This document shows positions 49,102 to 57,292 of a DNA stretch of 64,000 bases, one piece after another. The position numbers were made by a program, and so were the translations under genes. Within the stretch, counting starts at the first letter, position 1, and each line of letters begins with the position of its first letter. This DNA comes from Alteraurantiacibacter buctensis (GTDB lineage: Bacteria; Pseudomonadota; Alphaproteobacteria; Sphingomonadales; Sphingomonadaceae), in the NCBI RefSeq assembly GCF_009827655.1, contig NZ_WTYV01000002.1, positions 62,657 to 126,656 on the forward strand. The letters run 5' to 3'. The notes beneath the pieces are model-generated. The model saw only the letters and a program-made list of their open reading frames with translations. It did no database searches and was not told the DNA's origin.

Positions 49102-50112
49102 CTAAAGGGCCCGTTGCAGCATCCAGTAACTTGCGGTTATTCCGATGAAATAGGCAGCGGCGAGACGAGGCAGTGCCGCGAAGCGCTCGTGGTCAAGCAG
49201 CGGCAGCAGGCGGCGCGCAGCCAGCCCCAGCAGGGTGACCAGCACCATCAGCGCGGCCACGAAGACCAGTTGCCCCAGTTCGATCCCCAGGTTGAAGGCC
49301 AGCAGCGCGCTCAGCAAACCTTCCTGCGGCAGGCCCACTTCCTTCAGCACGGCGGCAAAGCCGAAGCCGTGGAGGAGGCCGAACCCGCTGGATACGGCCA
49401 GCGGGTGACGCCAGGTGATCGTGTCTGACCGGCCCCGAGCCAGTTCCACCGCCAGCAGCACGATGCTGAGCGCGATCAGCACCTCCACCGTGCGGATCGG
49501 CACCGCCACGATGTCGAGCGCGGCCACGGCCAGCGTGATCGAATGGCCGATGGTGAAGCCGGTAACGGTCGCCACCACGCGCCGCCAGTGCCCGGCGATC
49601 CACACCAGGCAGGCGACGAACAGCAGGTGGTCGAACCCCAGCCAGATATGTTCCACCCCCAGCACCAGATACTGGGTGAAGGTTCCTTGCGCTTCAGCCG
49701 TGGGGGCAGGGAAGGGAATTTGCGTTACGCCGGGCAAGCGCATGCCGATGGTGGCCGCGCCATCGGGTAGCACGGCGCGGTAGATGGTGGGCAGGTTCGG
49801 GTTGCCCATGGGGTAGGATATGGTGAACCCGCGCCCCGCCAGGGGCTGGCGGCAGGTGAAGCGGGCGGTGCGCTGATGGCCGATCCCGTCGCTCCACCGG
49901 CGCATGCTGCCGTCGAGATTGCAATCGGCGGGCAGCACCAGGTTGGGCACGGCCCCGGGGGCAAAGTTTGGCGGGATGCGCCAAGCCAGGTCCAGCGTGG
50001 TTTCGCTGGTGGCCTTCGCCTCGATATACAGCGGACGGGCCTCGTCAGCCCGGGCCGGCATGGCAAAAGCCAGCATGGGGGTCAGCAGCAACAGGGCTAG
50101 CAGCCACCTCAC
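49102..50112 (-). CDS. HupE/UreJ_2-family membrane protein
   Basis: A 336-residue protein: signal peptide (1-22, ending PARA), a periplasmic beta domain to about 150, then six hydrophobic helices with the HupE/UreJ_2 motifs LGVEHIWLGFDHLLFV, GFTIGHSITL and SSGFGLLHGFGFA. The conserved His and Asp residues suggest metal or cation handling, as proposed for HupE. In this operon it could supply metal to the DUF3604 proteins (inference). Its ATG overlaps the parvulin stop by 4 bases. Confidence 0.85.
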   Translation of the reverse strand: MRWLLALLLLTPMLAFAMPARADEARPLYIEAKATSETTLDLAWRIPPNFAPGAVPNLVLPADCNLDGSMRRWSDGIGHQRTARFTCRQPLAGRGFTISYPMGNPNLPTIYRAVLPDGAATIGMRLPGVTQIPFPAPTAEAQGTFTQYLVLGVEHIWLGFDHLLFVACLVWIAGHWRRVVATVTGFTIGHSITLAVAALDIVAVPIRTVEVLIALSIVLLAVELARGRSDTITWRHPLAVSSGFGLLHGFGFAAVLKEVGLPQEGLLSALLAFNLGIELGQLVFVAALMVLVTLLGLAARRLLPLLDHERFAALPRLAAAYFIGITASYWMLQRAL

Positions 50113-51011
50113 CGTTCCGGCTCGCCCAGTTCGCCCAGATCGCCTGCTGCATCCACCCGGTAGGCGGAAATCGCTTGTCGGATCTGCTCCTCGCCCAGCC
50201 GGTTGCGCTTGGCCTGCAGGGCATCGCGGGCCACAAGGTCGCGGATCTGCTCAAGCCGCACCTCTTCCGCTGCGCGGCGCGAGGCGACGCGCAGCATGTG
50301 ATAGCCCAGCGGTGAGCGGAATGGCCCGGTCCACTGGCCCAGCGGCTGGCGGAAGGCGGCGGCAGACAGTTCCTCGCCCAGTTCGGGCACCAGCGAGGAC
50401 TGCGTCATGGCCGAATAGTTGCGCTGGTAGGGGAAACGGTCGCCCCGCTCCAGCGCGTCCTCCGGCGCGACATTGCCCGATCGCAGCGCCTGTAGTTCGC
50501 GCTGCGCCACTTGCGCGGTGGCGGCTCCGTGCTTCTGTCCGTCGATGAACACGTGCGTGAACGTGGCCGTGGCGGCCTGGGCATAGTCGGCCCGGTGATC
50601 GTGGAAATACTCTTCCACTTCCTGCGCCGAAATGGTCACGCCCGACAGCGCCTGGTCGCGCAGCAGCAGGTCCATCTGCTGCACCAGCCGGCTGCGCACC
50701 AGCGGATCGGCCTCGTCCAGGCTGATCGCGCGTGCCTCGCGATAAAGGGCTTCCTGGCGCACGAAATCGTCATACAGTTCGCGCCTCTGCCCGGGGCTCA
50801 GCGCGTCATAAGCCTCGTCAAACGTCTGCCCGTCATACAGCCGCGCCTTGCCCTGCATGTAGCCGATCAGGTCCGCGCGGCCGACGGCGATCACCTGCGA
50901 TGAAGCATCGGTTTCGCGCGGGAGCAGGGCATAGAGCAGGGTGCCGGCCAGCAGGAAATGGACCAGCGGGTCTTTCAGCCAGCGGGGCAGGGTTCTCACG
51001 GGCGATACCAT
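50109..51011 (-). CDS. membrane-anchored PpiC/SurA-type peptidyl-prolyl isomerase
   Basis: A 300-residue protein with one N-terminal membrane helix (about 14-30, LVHFLLAGTLLYALL), an SurA-like helical region and a rotamase (parvulin) domain at about 145-250 (FTHVFID, ELGEELSAAAF, GPFRSPLGYHMLRV). It probably helps fold exported proteins of the operon. ATG 51011 lies 16 bases inside the preceding DUF3604 gene; the longer frame to 51521 is within that gene. Confidence 0.85.
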   Translation of the reverse strand: MVSPVRTLPRWLKDPLVHFLLAGTLLYALLPRETDASSQVIAVGRADLIGYMQGKARLYDGQTFDEAYDALSPGQRRELYDDFVRQEALYREARAISLDEADPLVRSRLVQQMDLLLRDQALSGVTISAQEVEEYFHDHRADYAQAATATFTHVFIDGQKHGAATAQVAQRELQALRSGNVAPEDALERGDRFPYQRNYSAMTQSSLVPELGEELSAAAFRQPLGQWTGPFRSPLGYHMLRVASRRAAEEVRLEQIRDLVARDALQAKRNRLGEEQIRQAISAYRVDAAGDLGELGEPER

Positions 51012-52825
51012 ATGGGCGAGGTCCAGGCGCGTTCCTGCAACCAGGCGGGCTGGCCTTCCGGGAAGGGCAGGTTGCTGCGCCGGGCCAGGTAGACCGGCCA
51101 GCGCGGCGTGGGGATTTCCAGCACCCTGGCATAGTACAGCGTCGGCTGGGCGGGGTCGAACTCCGGGTCGGTCCACCCGGTGACAAGCTGGGCGCTGCCG
51201 ATGGTGTTGGCATAGCTGGCATTGGCCACGTCCACGGTATTGCCCACCGGGCCGACCTTGCCGGTGCGCGGATCGCGCTGCCGGTTGCCCGACCAGACCA
51301 CGTCGAACACCTTCTCGTGCGCCCCGGCGTGGTCGATCCACACCTTGACCACCTGCACCCGGTCGAGGTTGCCCGAAAGCGGATCCTTGACTGCTTCCAG
51401 CAGGAACTGCGGCGCGGCACGGCCACTGGCGCGGCTGAGCGATCCGCCCATCGGCTGGCCGCGGCGGTAGGCTTCGGCCACCCAGCTGTTCCGCTCGATC
51501 AGGCTGGCGGGCAGGTCCCACCCGGCGAACATCCGCACCTTGATGCGCGGACCGCTGGTGGCGAAGACCTCGCGCCGGCGCAGCGCGGCAAAGATCGCCT
51601 CGCGCGTGTTGCGCTCAGCCCAGACGCCGGTGATCCCGCCCGCCGAAAGCGTGGTCAGCGGGGCGTTGAGGATGGGCGAGATCTGGTTCAGCAGCGCTTC
51701 GGGATCGGCCTGGCTGTCACCCAGGCCCAACCCGCCGGGAAAGTTGTCTTCCTCGGTGGACGAGACACCCGAATGGAAATCGCTGGCGGCGATGATGCCG
51801 AACTGCATCGGGTTGATGCCCAGCTCGCGCTCGATCAGCAGGCCCCGGCCCAGGCCCGTGCGGACATAGCCGCCACCCAGGTCCTCGCCTTCGGGGGCGA
51901 GCAGCTCGAAGCCGGCAAATTCGTCATCGGGGGACAGTTCGGGGCGGGTTTCGCTGCTGCCCTTGTTCTGGCTGATTTCCACCAGTGGTTCATTGGCGTT
52001 GCGCCGCGCGGCCCACTCGCGGGTCATCGGCGCGCCGCCGGTCTGGTCCATCGAGAAGGCCATGCCTTCGGACAGGTTGGAATTGTGCGGGATCAGGATC
52101 GAATCCACCCCCCGCGCGCGCCAGCCTTCGGCATAGGTCCACAGGTCATCCGGCCGCATGGAATCGTTGGTGGAGAACGGCATGTCCGGATAGTCCGGAC
52201 CGGCAAAGATCACGTTGCGGTGCTGGTGCCCGTCGTTTGGCGTAGCCGACCATTCGAACGCGGCAAAAGTGGTGAAGGTGCCGGGGACATAGTTCGCCTC
52301 GGCCGCCTCGATCACGTCGCCCCAGTTGTCGCGAATGCCGGCGCGGTCATAGAACGGCGAATCCGCCCCCCGCGTCAGCGACGGGTTAACGACCCGGCGC
52401 ATGATCGGGAATACCTGCCCGAAATTCTCCACCGCCAGCAGCGCGGGCCATTCGGACCCGGCATAGCGGCCCGCCGGATCGCGCCCCAGCCGCACCATGC
52501 CCAGGTATTCGGCATGGTCGGTCACCGCCAGGAAATCCAGCGGCACGCGGCGCTGCACGGTCTGGCCCATGTAATCGACCGGCATCCCGCGGGCATAGCG
52601 ATAGGCATCGTCCGGCACCGTGTTGGTGCCCGAGGCCGCTGCGTCCAGCGAGTAGCTGGTGTGCAGGTGCAGGTCGCCGAAATAGGCGTTGCGCAGGGGA
52701 TTGGCGGGAATTTCCGCCTGCTGGCGTGGCGACGGCGCGGGCGCTTCGCTTTCCGCCGAACAGGCGGCGAGCCCCAGCGCGACACCGGCCAGCAGGATGC
52801 TCTTCGCGATCGTCCCCCCCGGCAT
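50996..52825 (-). CDS. DUF3604 lipoprotein, PHP-like metallohydrolase (second copy)
   Basis: A 609-residue DUF3604 protein with lipobox LGLAAC (C22). PHP-type motifs: GDLHLHT (H53, H55), TDHAE (D103, H104, E106), IPHNSN and a DFHSG site in place of DSHSG. It is homologous over its length to the protein at 47202-49079. The 4-bp gap from the NTF2-like gene and 16-base overlap with the parvulin gene show an operon. A role in processing a sulfated or phenolic substrate is inferred only from neighbours. Confidence 0.87.
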   Translation of the reverse strand: MPGGTIAKSILLAGVALGLAACSAESEAPAPSPRQQAEIPANPLRNAYFGDLHLHTSYSLDAAASGTNTVPDDAYRYARGMPVDYMGQTVQRRVPLDFLAVTDHAEYLGMVRLGRDPAGRYAGSEWPALLAVENFGQVFPIMRRVVNPSLTRGADSPFYDRAGIRDNWGDVIEAAEANYVPGTFTTFAAFEWSATPNDGHQHRNVIFAGPDYPDMPFSTNDSMRPDDLWTYAEGWRARGVDSILIPHNSNLSEGMAFSMDQTGGAPMTREWAARRNANEPLVEISQNKGSSETRPELSPDDEFAGFELLAPEGEDLGGGYVRTGLGRGLLIERELGINPMQFGIIAASDFHSGVSSTEEDNFPGGLGLGDSQADPEALLNQISPILNAPLTTLSAGGITGVWAERNTREAIFAALRRREVFATSGPRIKVRMFAGWDLPASLIERNSWVAEAYRRGQPMGGSLSRASGRAAPQFLLEAVKDPLSGNLDRVQVVKVWIDHAGAHEKVFDVVWSGNRQRDPRTGKVGPVGNTVDVANASYANTIGSAQLVTGWTDPEFDPAQPTLYYARVLEIPTPRWPVYLARRSNLPFPEGQPAWLQERAWTSPIWYRP

Positions 52826-52829
52826 CGCG

Positions 52830-53450
52830 TTACACCTTGTCGTAGTGGAATGGCGCGATCAGAGGCGCGGGGAAGCACTCGTATTCCATCGTCGGCGGGG
52901 CATCGGGCTGGAGGCCGTCGATCGAGCGCAGCAGCTTCACGCCTCCCTTGTTCCATCCTTCGTAGAAGTCGACGTAGATGTTCATGTAGCCGTGGAGCTG
53001 GGCGATCTTCCATTCGCCATCGACCCGCCTGTAGGCGTTTTCGTAGGTCGCCTCGCCCCAGCGGGCTTCGTTACCCACCGATCCGACCATCATGAAGCTG
53101 CGCCAGCGGCCCTTGGCCGTGCCTGCCGCGCTGTCCACGTGGATCACCGGCTGCAACTGCATGTGGTTATACAGCATGCCTTCGCCATAGGCGGGCAGGT
53201 GGTGAAGGTAGGCCCGCACCCGCTCTCGCCCGATGTAGACGCCGCGCCCGGCCAGCTCCAGCGTGCCGTCCTCGGCAAACAGGTCGGCCGCATTGTCCCA
53301 CAGGCCCTTGTCGACATAGTAGCCATAGGCGGCCTGCAGGTTCTGCACGGCCTGGAAATCGCGCGCCTGGCGCACTTCGGCCTCCAGCGCCGCCTGGCGC
53401 TCCTTCATGGCAGCCAGTTCGGCCTGCAGGGCGGCAAGGGTATCGGTCAT
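52830..53450 (-). CDS. NTF2/SnoaL-like protein with N-terminal coiled coil
   Basis: A 206-residue protein: a heptad-rich helix (about 5-32, LAALQAELAAMKERQAALEAE), then an NTF2-fold domain (LQAAYGYYVDKGLWDNAADLF, FAEDGTLELAG) and a C-terminal extension with VDFYEGWNKGG. No signal peptide. It follows the arylsulfatase by 63 bp and precedes DUF3604 by 4 bp. It may be a cytoplasmic hydratase or isomerase; the family does not allow a reaction to be named. Confidence 0.75.
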   Translation of the reverse strand: MTDTLAALQAELAAMKERQAALEAEVRQARDFQAVQNLQAAYGYYVDKGLWDNAADLFAEDGTLELAGRGVYIGRERVRAYLHHLPAYGEGMLYNHMQLQPVIHVDSAAGTAKGRWRSFMMVGSVGNEARWGEATYENAYRRVDGEWKIAQLHGYMNIYVDFYEGWNKGGVKLLRSIDGLQPDAPPTMEYECFPAPLIAPFHYDKV

Positions 53451-53513
53451 GGTGTTCCTCTCGTAGGCATCGTCCGTGGGGGGCAGACAATAGCTGCCGG
53501 ATGGTCGGCCCTG

Positions 53514-55808
53514 CTAGTTGATAGTGATGGTAACGTTGGTGATGTCGCAGTCGCAGCGCATGGGGCCGGTGCGATCGTCGATCATCGGGCGGCCGATCAG
53601 GGCATTGCCGGCGAACACGCGGTAGAACCGGTCGTCGCTCGCAGCGGCAACTTCGGTCCCGTCGACCGACAGGGCCAGGCGCACGCCGCGCCCTTCCGGG
53701 CGGAATGCCACGGTGACAGTGTGCTCACCCGCAGCCAGCGGGGCCGGCGCGCGCACGGTCATCCGCTCCTGCGGGCGGCCGGTTGGGTTGTAGGTGAACA
53801 CCGGCACGCCCTGTTCCAGCGCCAGACCATAGCCGGTAAAGCGCATGCCCATCACGAATACCGGCCCGCTGTCGGCAGCTGTGCTGGCGGTCAGCCGCGC
53901 TTCGGCGGTCCAGTTGGGAGTGACGTTGGGCCACGACGCAATCGGATAGCGCATCTCGCCCGGGTAATAGACATACGACCCTTGCGGGCTGAGCGCATGG
54001 GGCCGCCGGTTGGGGTTGAGCCGGGCCAGGTAGTCCGCCTGCAGCGGCAGCACGTTGTAACGCGCACCGGCGACATCGAATGCCGCCTGCAGTTCGGCCA
54101 GCTTTTCCGGGTTGCTGGCTGCCAGGTTGCGCGTCTGGCTGAAGTCCTCGTCGAGGTTGTAAAGTTCCCACGGCAGGGTCAGCGGGTTGTAGTCGTTGAG
54201 GCTCCAGGGCTGCCAGGTCACCGCCGTATTCGCCAGCCAGCCATCGCGGTAGAAAGCGCGGCTGCCCAGCATTTCATAATACTGCTCGGTCCGCACTTCG
54301 GGCGCGGCGGCGCTGGTGAAGGTGGCAGCCAGCGAGACTCCGTCAATCGGCTGCTGCTCCACGCCATCCACCACGGCGGGCGGAGTGATCCCCACGGCTT
54401 CATAGATCGTGGGCGCGATATCGATCACGTGGCTGTATTGCGGGCGGATCGCCCCGCGCTCGGTAATCCGCTGCGGCCAGAAGGCCACCAGCGCGTTGCG
54501 CGTGCCGCCCAGGTGGCTGGCAATGGCCTTGCCCCAGGGGAACGGCGTGTTCATGGCATAGGCCCAGCCGGCGGGATAGTTGCCGAAGGCGTCCTCGCTG
54601 CCCGCGCGGTTCAGGCCGACGGCCAGCTCTTCGTCGCTTTCCTCGATCTGGGCGAAGCTCTCGTAGGTGTTCAGCGTGCCGCCCAGTTCGTGCATGGCCG
54701 CGCCGTTATCGCCCTGGACATAGAGGATCAGGGTGTTGTCCAGCTCGCCGCTCTGCCGCAGCGCCTCGATCACGCGGCCGAACTGGAAATCCATGTAGGC
54801 CATGTGCGCAGCGGCCACTTCCATCAGGCGGGCGGAATTGCGCTGTTGCAGCGGGGTCAGGCTGTCCCACGCGGGAATGCCTGAAGGGCGCGGAGCGAGG
54901 GCGGCATCCTGCGGGATCAGTCCTTGCGCCTTCTGCCGGGCGAAGATTTCCTGCCGCATCACGTCATACCCGCGGTCGAACTGTCCGGCGAAGCGGTCGA
55001 TCCATTCGCGCGGGACCTGTTGCGGCCCGTGCATGGCGCTGGGGGCGTAGTACATCAGGAAGGGCTGGTCGGGCTGCAGGCTGTTCTGCGCGTGCAGCCA
55101 GTCGACCATGCGGTCGGCCAGGTCGCGGTCCAGGTGATAGGTCTCGTCGGTGCGGTCACGCCGGATCGGATTGCGGTTTTCCACCAGTTCGGGGTTGAAG
55201 TGGTCGGTCGCCGGGCCGTTATAGCCGTAGAAATAGTCAAACCCCATGCCATTGGGCCAGTGATCGAACGGCCCCGTCGGCCCCAGTTCCCAGTCCGGCG
55301 TGTTGTGGTTCTTGCCGAAGAAGGCCGTGGCATAACCGTTCATCCGCAGCACGTCGGCAATGGTGGCGGCGCTTTCCGGAATGATCGAGGTATAGCCTGC
55401 CTCGTCCACCGCCACGTTGGCGATGGCGCCATAGCCCACGGCATGGTGATTGCGCCCGGTCAGCAGCGCGGCGCGCGTCGGGCTGCACATGGCGGTGACG
55501 TGGAAGCGGTTATAGGTGAGGCCGTTTTGGGCCAGATAGTCGAAGGTGGGCGTGGGGATCGGCCCGCCCAGGCTGGTCACGGCGGAAAAGCCCACATCAT
55601 CGGTCAGCACCACCAACACGTTGGGTGCGCCTCGGGGAGCGCGGGCGGGGGTGGGGAAGTGGTTCCACTCGGCCGGCGCCTCCTGCGCCACGACCGGGCC
55701 CGCCAGGCACAGCCCGGCGGCCAGTGCCAGGCCGCCTGCTGCCCGCACCAGTGACCCGGCTGATGCCAGTGCGCGTGCACGGGCGCGGTTTGCGCGAAGG
55801 TTTGACAC
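53514..55808 (-). CDS. exported arylsulfatase, formylglycine type
   Basis: A 764-residue sulfatase. After an N-terminal signal segment (about 18-42, ending VVAQ) comes the sulfatase domain with metal site LTDDVGF (69-74) and the modification motif CSPTRAALLTGR at C108 (C-x-P-x-R), which FGE converts to formylglycine. HxxG-type and FFGKNHNTPDWE segments follow. A C-terminal beta domain from about 620 makes it longer than simple arylsulfatases. It removes sulfate esters in the periplasm and is first in the nine-gene operon. The start is GTG 55808 with RBS GGGGGAGAGG; ATG 55856 is an alternative. Confidence 0.9.
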   Translation of the reverse strand: MSNLRANRARARALASAGSLVRAAGGLALAAGLCLAGPVVAQEAPAEWNHFPTPARAPRGAPNVLVVLTDDVGFSAVTSLGGPIPTPTFDYLAQNGLTYNRFHVTAMCSPTRAALLTGRNHHAVGYGAIANVAVDEAGYTSIIPESAATIADVLRMNGYATAFFGKNHNTPDWELGPTGPFDHWPNGMGFDYFYGYNGPATDHFNPELVENRNPIRRDRTDETYHLDRDLADRMVDWLHAQNSLQPDQPFLMYYAPSAMHGPQQVPREWIDRFAGQFDRGYDVMRQEIFARQKAQGLIPQDAALAPRPSGIPAWDSLTPLQQRNSARLMEVAAAHMAYMDFQFGRVIEALRQSGELDNTLILYVQGDNGAAMHELGGTLNTYESFAQIEESDEELAVGLNRAGSEDAFGNYPAGWAYAMNTPFPWGKAIASHLGGTRNALVAFWPQRITERGAIRPQYSHVIDIAPTIYEAVGITPPAVVDGVEQQPIDGVSLAATFTSAAAPEVRTEQYYEMLGSRAFYRDGWLANTAVTWQPWSLNDYNPLTLPWELYNLDEDFSQTRNLAASNPEKLAELQAAFDVAGARYNVLPLQADYLARLNPNRRPHALSPQGSYVYYPGEMRYPIASWPNVTPNWTAEARLTASTAADSGPVFVMGMRFTGYGLALEQGVPVFTYNPTGRPQERMTVRAPAPLAAGEHTVTVAFRPEGRGVRLALSVDGTEVAAASDDRFYRVFAGNALIGRPMIDDRTGPMRCDCDITNVTITIN

Positions 55809-55876
55809 GGTTTCCTCTCCCCCGGAAATTTTTGCCCTCTTGGCCCCGGAGGCCATTGCAGAGCAACGCGTCGGGG

Positions 55877-55903
55877 GGTTATCGGTTATGTTGGAGAGGT
55901 TAT
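55877..55903. promoter_or_regulatory. phased GGTTAT direct repeats in the sulfatase/LysR gap
   Basis: GGTTAT occurs at 55877-55882, 55884-55889 and 55898-55903, spaced 7 and 14 bp. The gap between the divergent sulfatase and LysR genes is 101 bp, so this may be a regulator site. The last copy is only 6 bases from the LysR start. Confidence 0.35.
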
Positions 55904-55909
55904 CACTTC

Positions 55910-56806
55910 ATGGCGTTCACCCTGCGGCAGATCGAGGTTTTCGTCGAAGCCGCACAAGACGAGAACTTTCGCAAGACGGCGGACCGGCTGAACATCAGCC
56001 AGCCGGCGATCAGCCGCCATATCCGCCTGCTGGAACAGCACGCCGGCGGCCGCCTGTTCGTTCGCGATCGCGGCTCGCACGCGCAGCTTTCCCCGTTGGG
56101 CGAGGCGATGCTGGTGGAAGCCCGCGCCGTGCTGCGGGCGGCGCAAAAGGTCAGCTTCGCTGCGGAAACGGACGGGATGGAAGTGACCGTGCGGATTGCG
56201 GCAGGCAACTATCTGCTCGATCGCTGGATCAGGCCCAACGTGCGCCGCTTGTTCGCGACCGAGGATGGCCTCAACCTTGAATTCGTCCAGGCCGCCCAGC
56301 ACGAGGAACTGCTGCGTCTGGTTCGCGCCGGCGAGGCGGACTGCGCCTTCTACACCGGCGACCTGCTGGACCTGCCCGGACTGGAATTTACCGCCCTGCG
56401 CGAGACGTCGGTGGGCATTTATGCCGCGCCTGCGCTGGCCGCCAGGGTGCGGCAGGTGCCGGCGGACCTGGCGGGGCTGCCCTATGTCCTGTCCAACCGG
56501 GGGACGCCGTCAGAAGCCTGGCAACTGGCCACGCTGCGGGGCGCGGGGGTGGCTCCGGCGCGGATCGCGGCCCGATCGCAGTTCATGGAGGTGATCATCG
56601 ATCATGTGGTCGAAGGGCAGGGCGCGAGCCTGATCTTCGATGAAGACGCGCGCCCCTATGTGGAAAAGGGGCAGATGGTGCGGCTGCCGGTGGATATTCC
56701 CACCGGCCAGCGCGTGCTGGTGACGCGCCGCGATCGCCAGCCGCACCCGCGCAAGGAACTGGTGATCCGGCGCATCGGCCGGATGCTGCAGGAAGGCCTG
56801 GCCTGA
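55910..56806 (+). CDS. LysR-family transcriptional regulator
   Basis: A 298-residue LysR regulator. The helix-turn-helix (about 17-36, FRKTADRLNISQPAISRHI) is followed by a periplasmic-binding-like effector domain (about 90-290). It is divergent from the arylsulfatase operon with 101 bp between, the usual position for a LysR protein that controls its neighbour. ATG 55910 has a GGAGAGG sequence upstream; the longer frame overlaps the opposite gene. Confidence 0.9.
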   Translation: MAFTLRQIEVFVEAAQDENFRKTADRLNISQPAISRHIRLLEQHAGGRLFVRDRGSHAQLSPLGEAMLVEARAVLRAAQKVSFAAETDGMEVTVRIAAGNYLLDRWIRPNVRRLFATEDGLNLEFVQAAQHEELLRLVRAGEADCAFYTGDLLDLPGLEFTALRETSVGIYAAPALAARVRQVPADLAGLPYVLSNRGTPSEAWQLATLRGAGVAPARIAARSQFMEVIIDHVVEGQGASLIFDEDARPYVEKGQMVRLPVDIPTGQRVLVTRRDRQPHPRKELVIRRIGRMLQEGLA

Positions 56807-56826
56807 CCCTGCTTCTCGCGGGGTCA
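56804..56826. terminator. hairpin at the end of the LysR gene
   Basis: TGACCCTGC (56804-56812, starting with the stop codon) pairs with GCGGGGTCA (56818-56826), 9 bp with one wobble and a TTCTC loop. It lies between the converging LysR and ArsR genes. No strong T-run is present. Confidence 0.45.
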
Positions 56827-56844
56827 GCGTTTGCGCCTGGGGTC

Positions 56845-57156
56845 CTATTGCGACTGGGCAGCGCAAAGCTCGCACAGCGTGTGGATCACGCCACGAACGA
56901 TGGGATCCTTCAGGCTGTAGAAGCGCAGCTGGGCCTCACCCCGCACTCTGACCACGTCTTCCTCGCGCAGCAGGGCCAGATGCTGTGATACCGAGCTCTG
57001 CGACAGGCCGGAAAGTTCGACCAGCTCGTTCACGGAAACCTCGCCTTCGTCCATGCGGCACAGCATCAGCAGGCGCTCGGGGTGGCTCATCAGCTTGAGT
57101 CGCCCTGACATGATCGTGGCGTTCGTCTTCAGTTCGGAGCGGTCGGTCGGCTTCAT
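56845..57156 (-). CDS. ArsR-family winged-helix regulator (BigR/SqrR-like)
   Basis: A 103-residue ArsR/SmtB regulator with HTH (LVELSGLSQSSVSQHLALLREED) and wing (VRGEAQLRFYSL). Cys residues are C33 (MLCRM) and C95/C98 (LCELC). The metal-binding ELCVCDL motif of ArsR is absent. The segments EGEVSVNEL and SQSSVSQHL resemble the BigR/SqrR persulfide-sensing branch, in which two Cys act as the switch; the assignment is tentative. It is divergent from the CinA-family gene, 136 bp apart. Confidence 0.82.
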   Translation of the reverse strand: MKPTDRSELKTNATIMSGRLKLMSHPERLLMLCRMDEGEVSVNELVELSGLSQSSVSQHLALLREEDVVRVRGEAQLRFYSLKDPIVRGVIHTLCELCAAQSQ

Positions 57157-57292
57157 GCGGCACTCTGGGTAAGCAGCACCCCGGCAGCTCGCAAGACCTG
57201 GTCGATCGCGTGGCCTGCCAACCTGGCCATGGGAACCTTGCGGGCAGGGCCGGCATTGCAAGCAGGATGAGACACCACGGAGCCTTCCTGCG

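Noticed and set aside
47124-49148. 674-codon plus-strand frame opposite the first DUF3604 gene
   Set aside because: Mirror of a real lipoprotein gene on the other strand; composition is typical of antisense GC-rich frames.
50732-53095. 787-codon plus-strand frame opposite the second DUF3604 gene
   Set aside because: Antisense shadow; the minus strand has the lipobox, PHP motifs and coupled neighbours.
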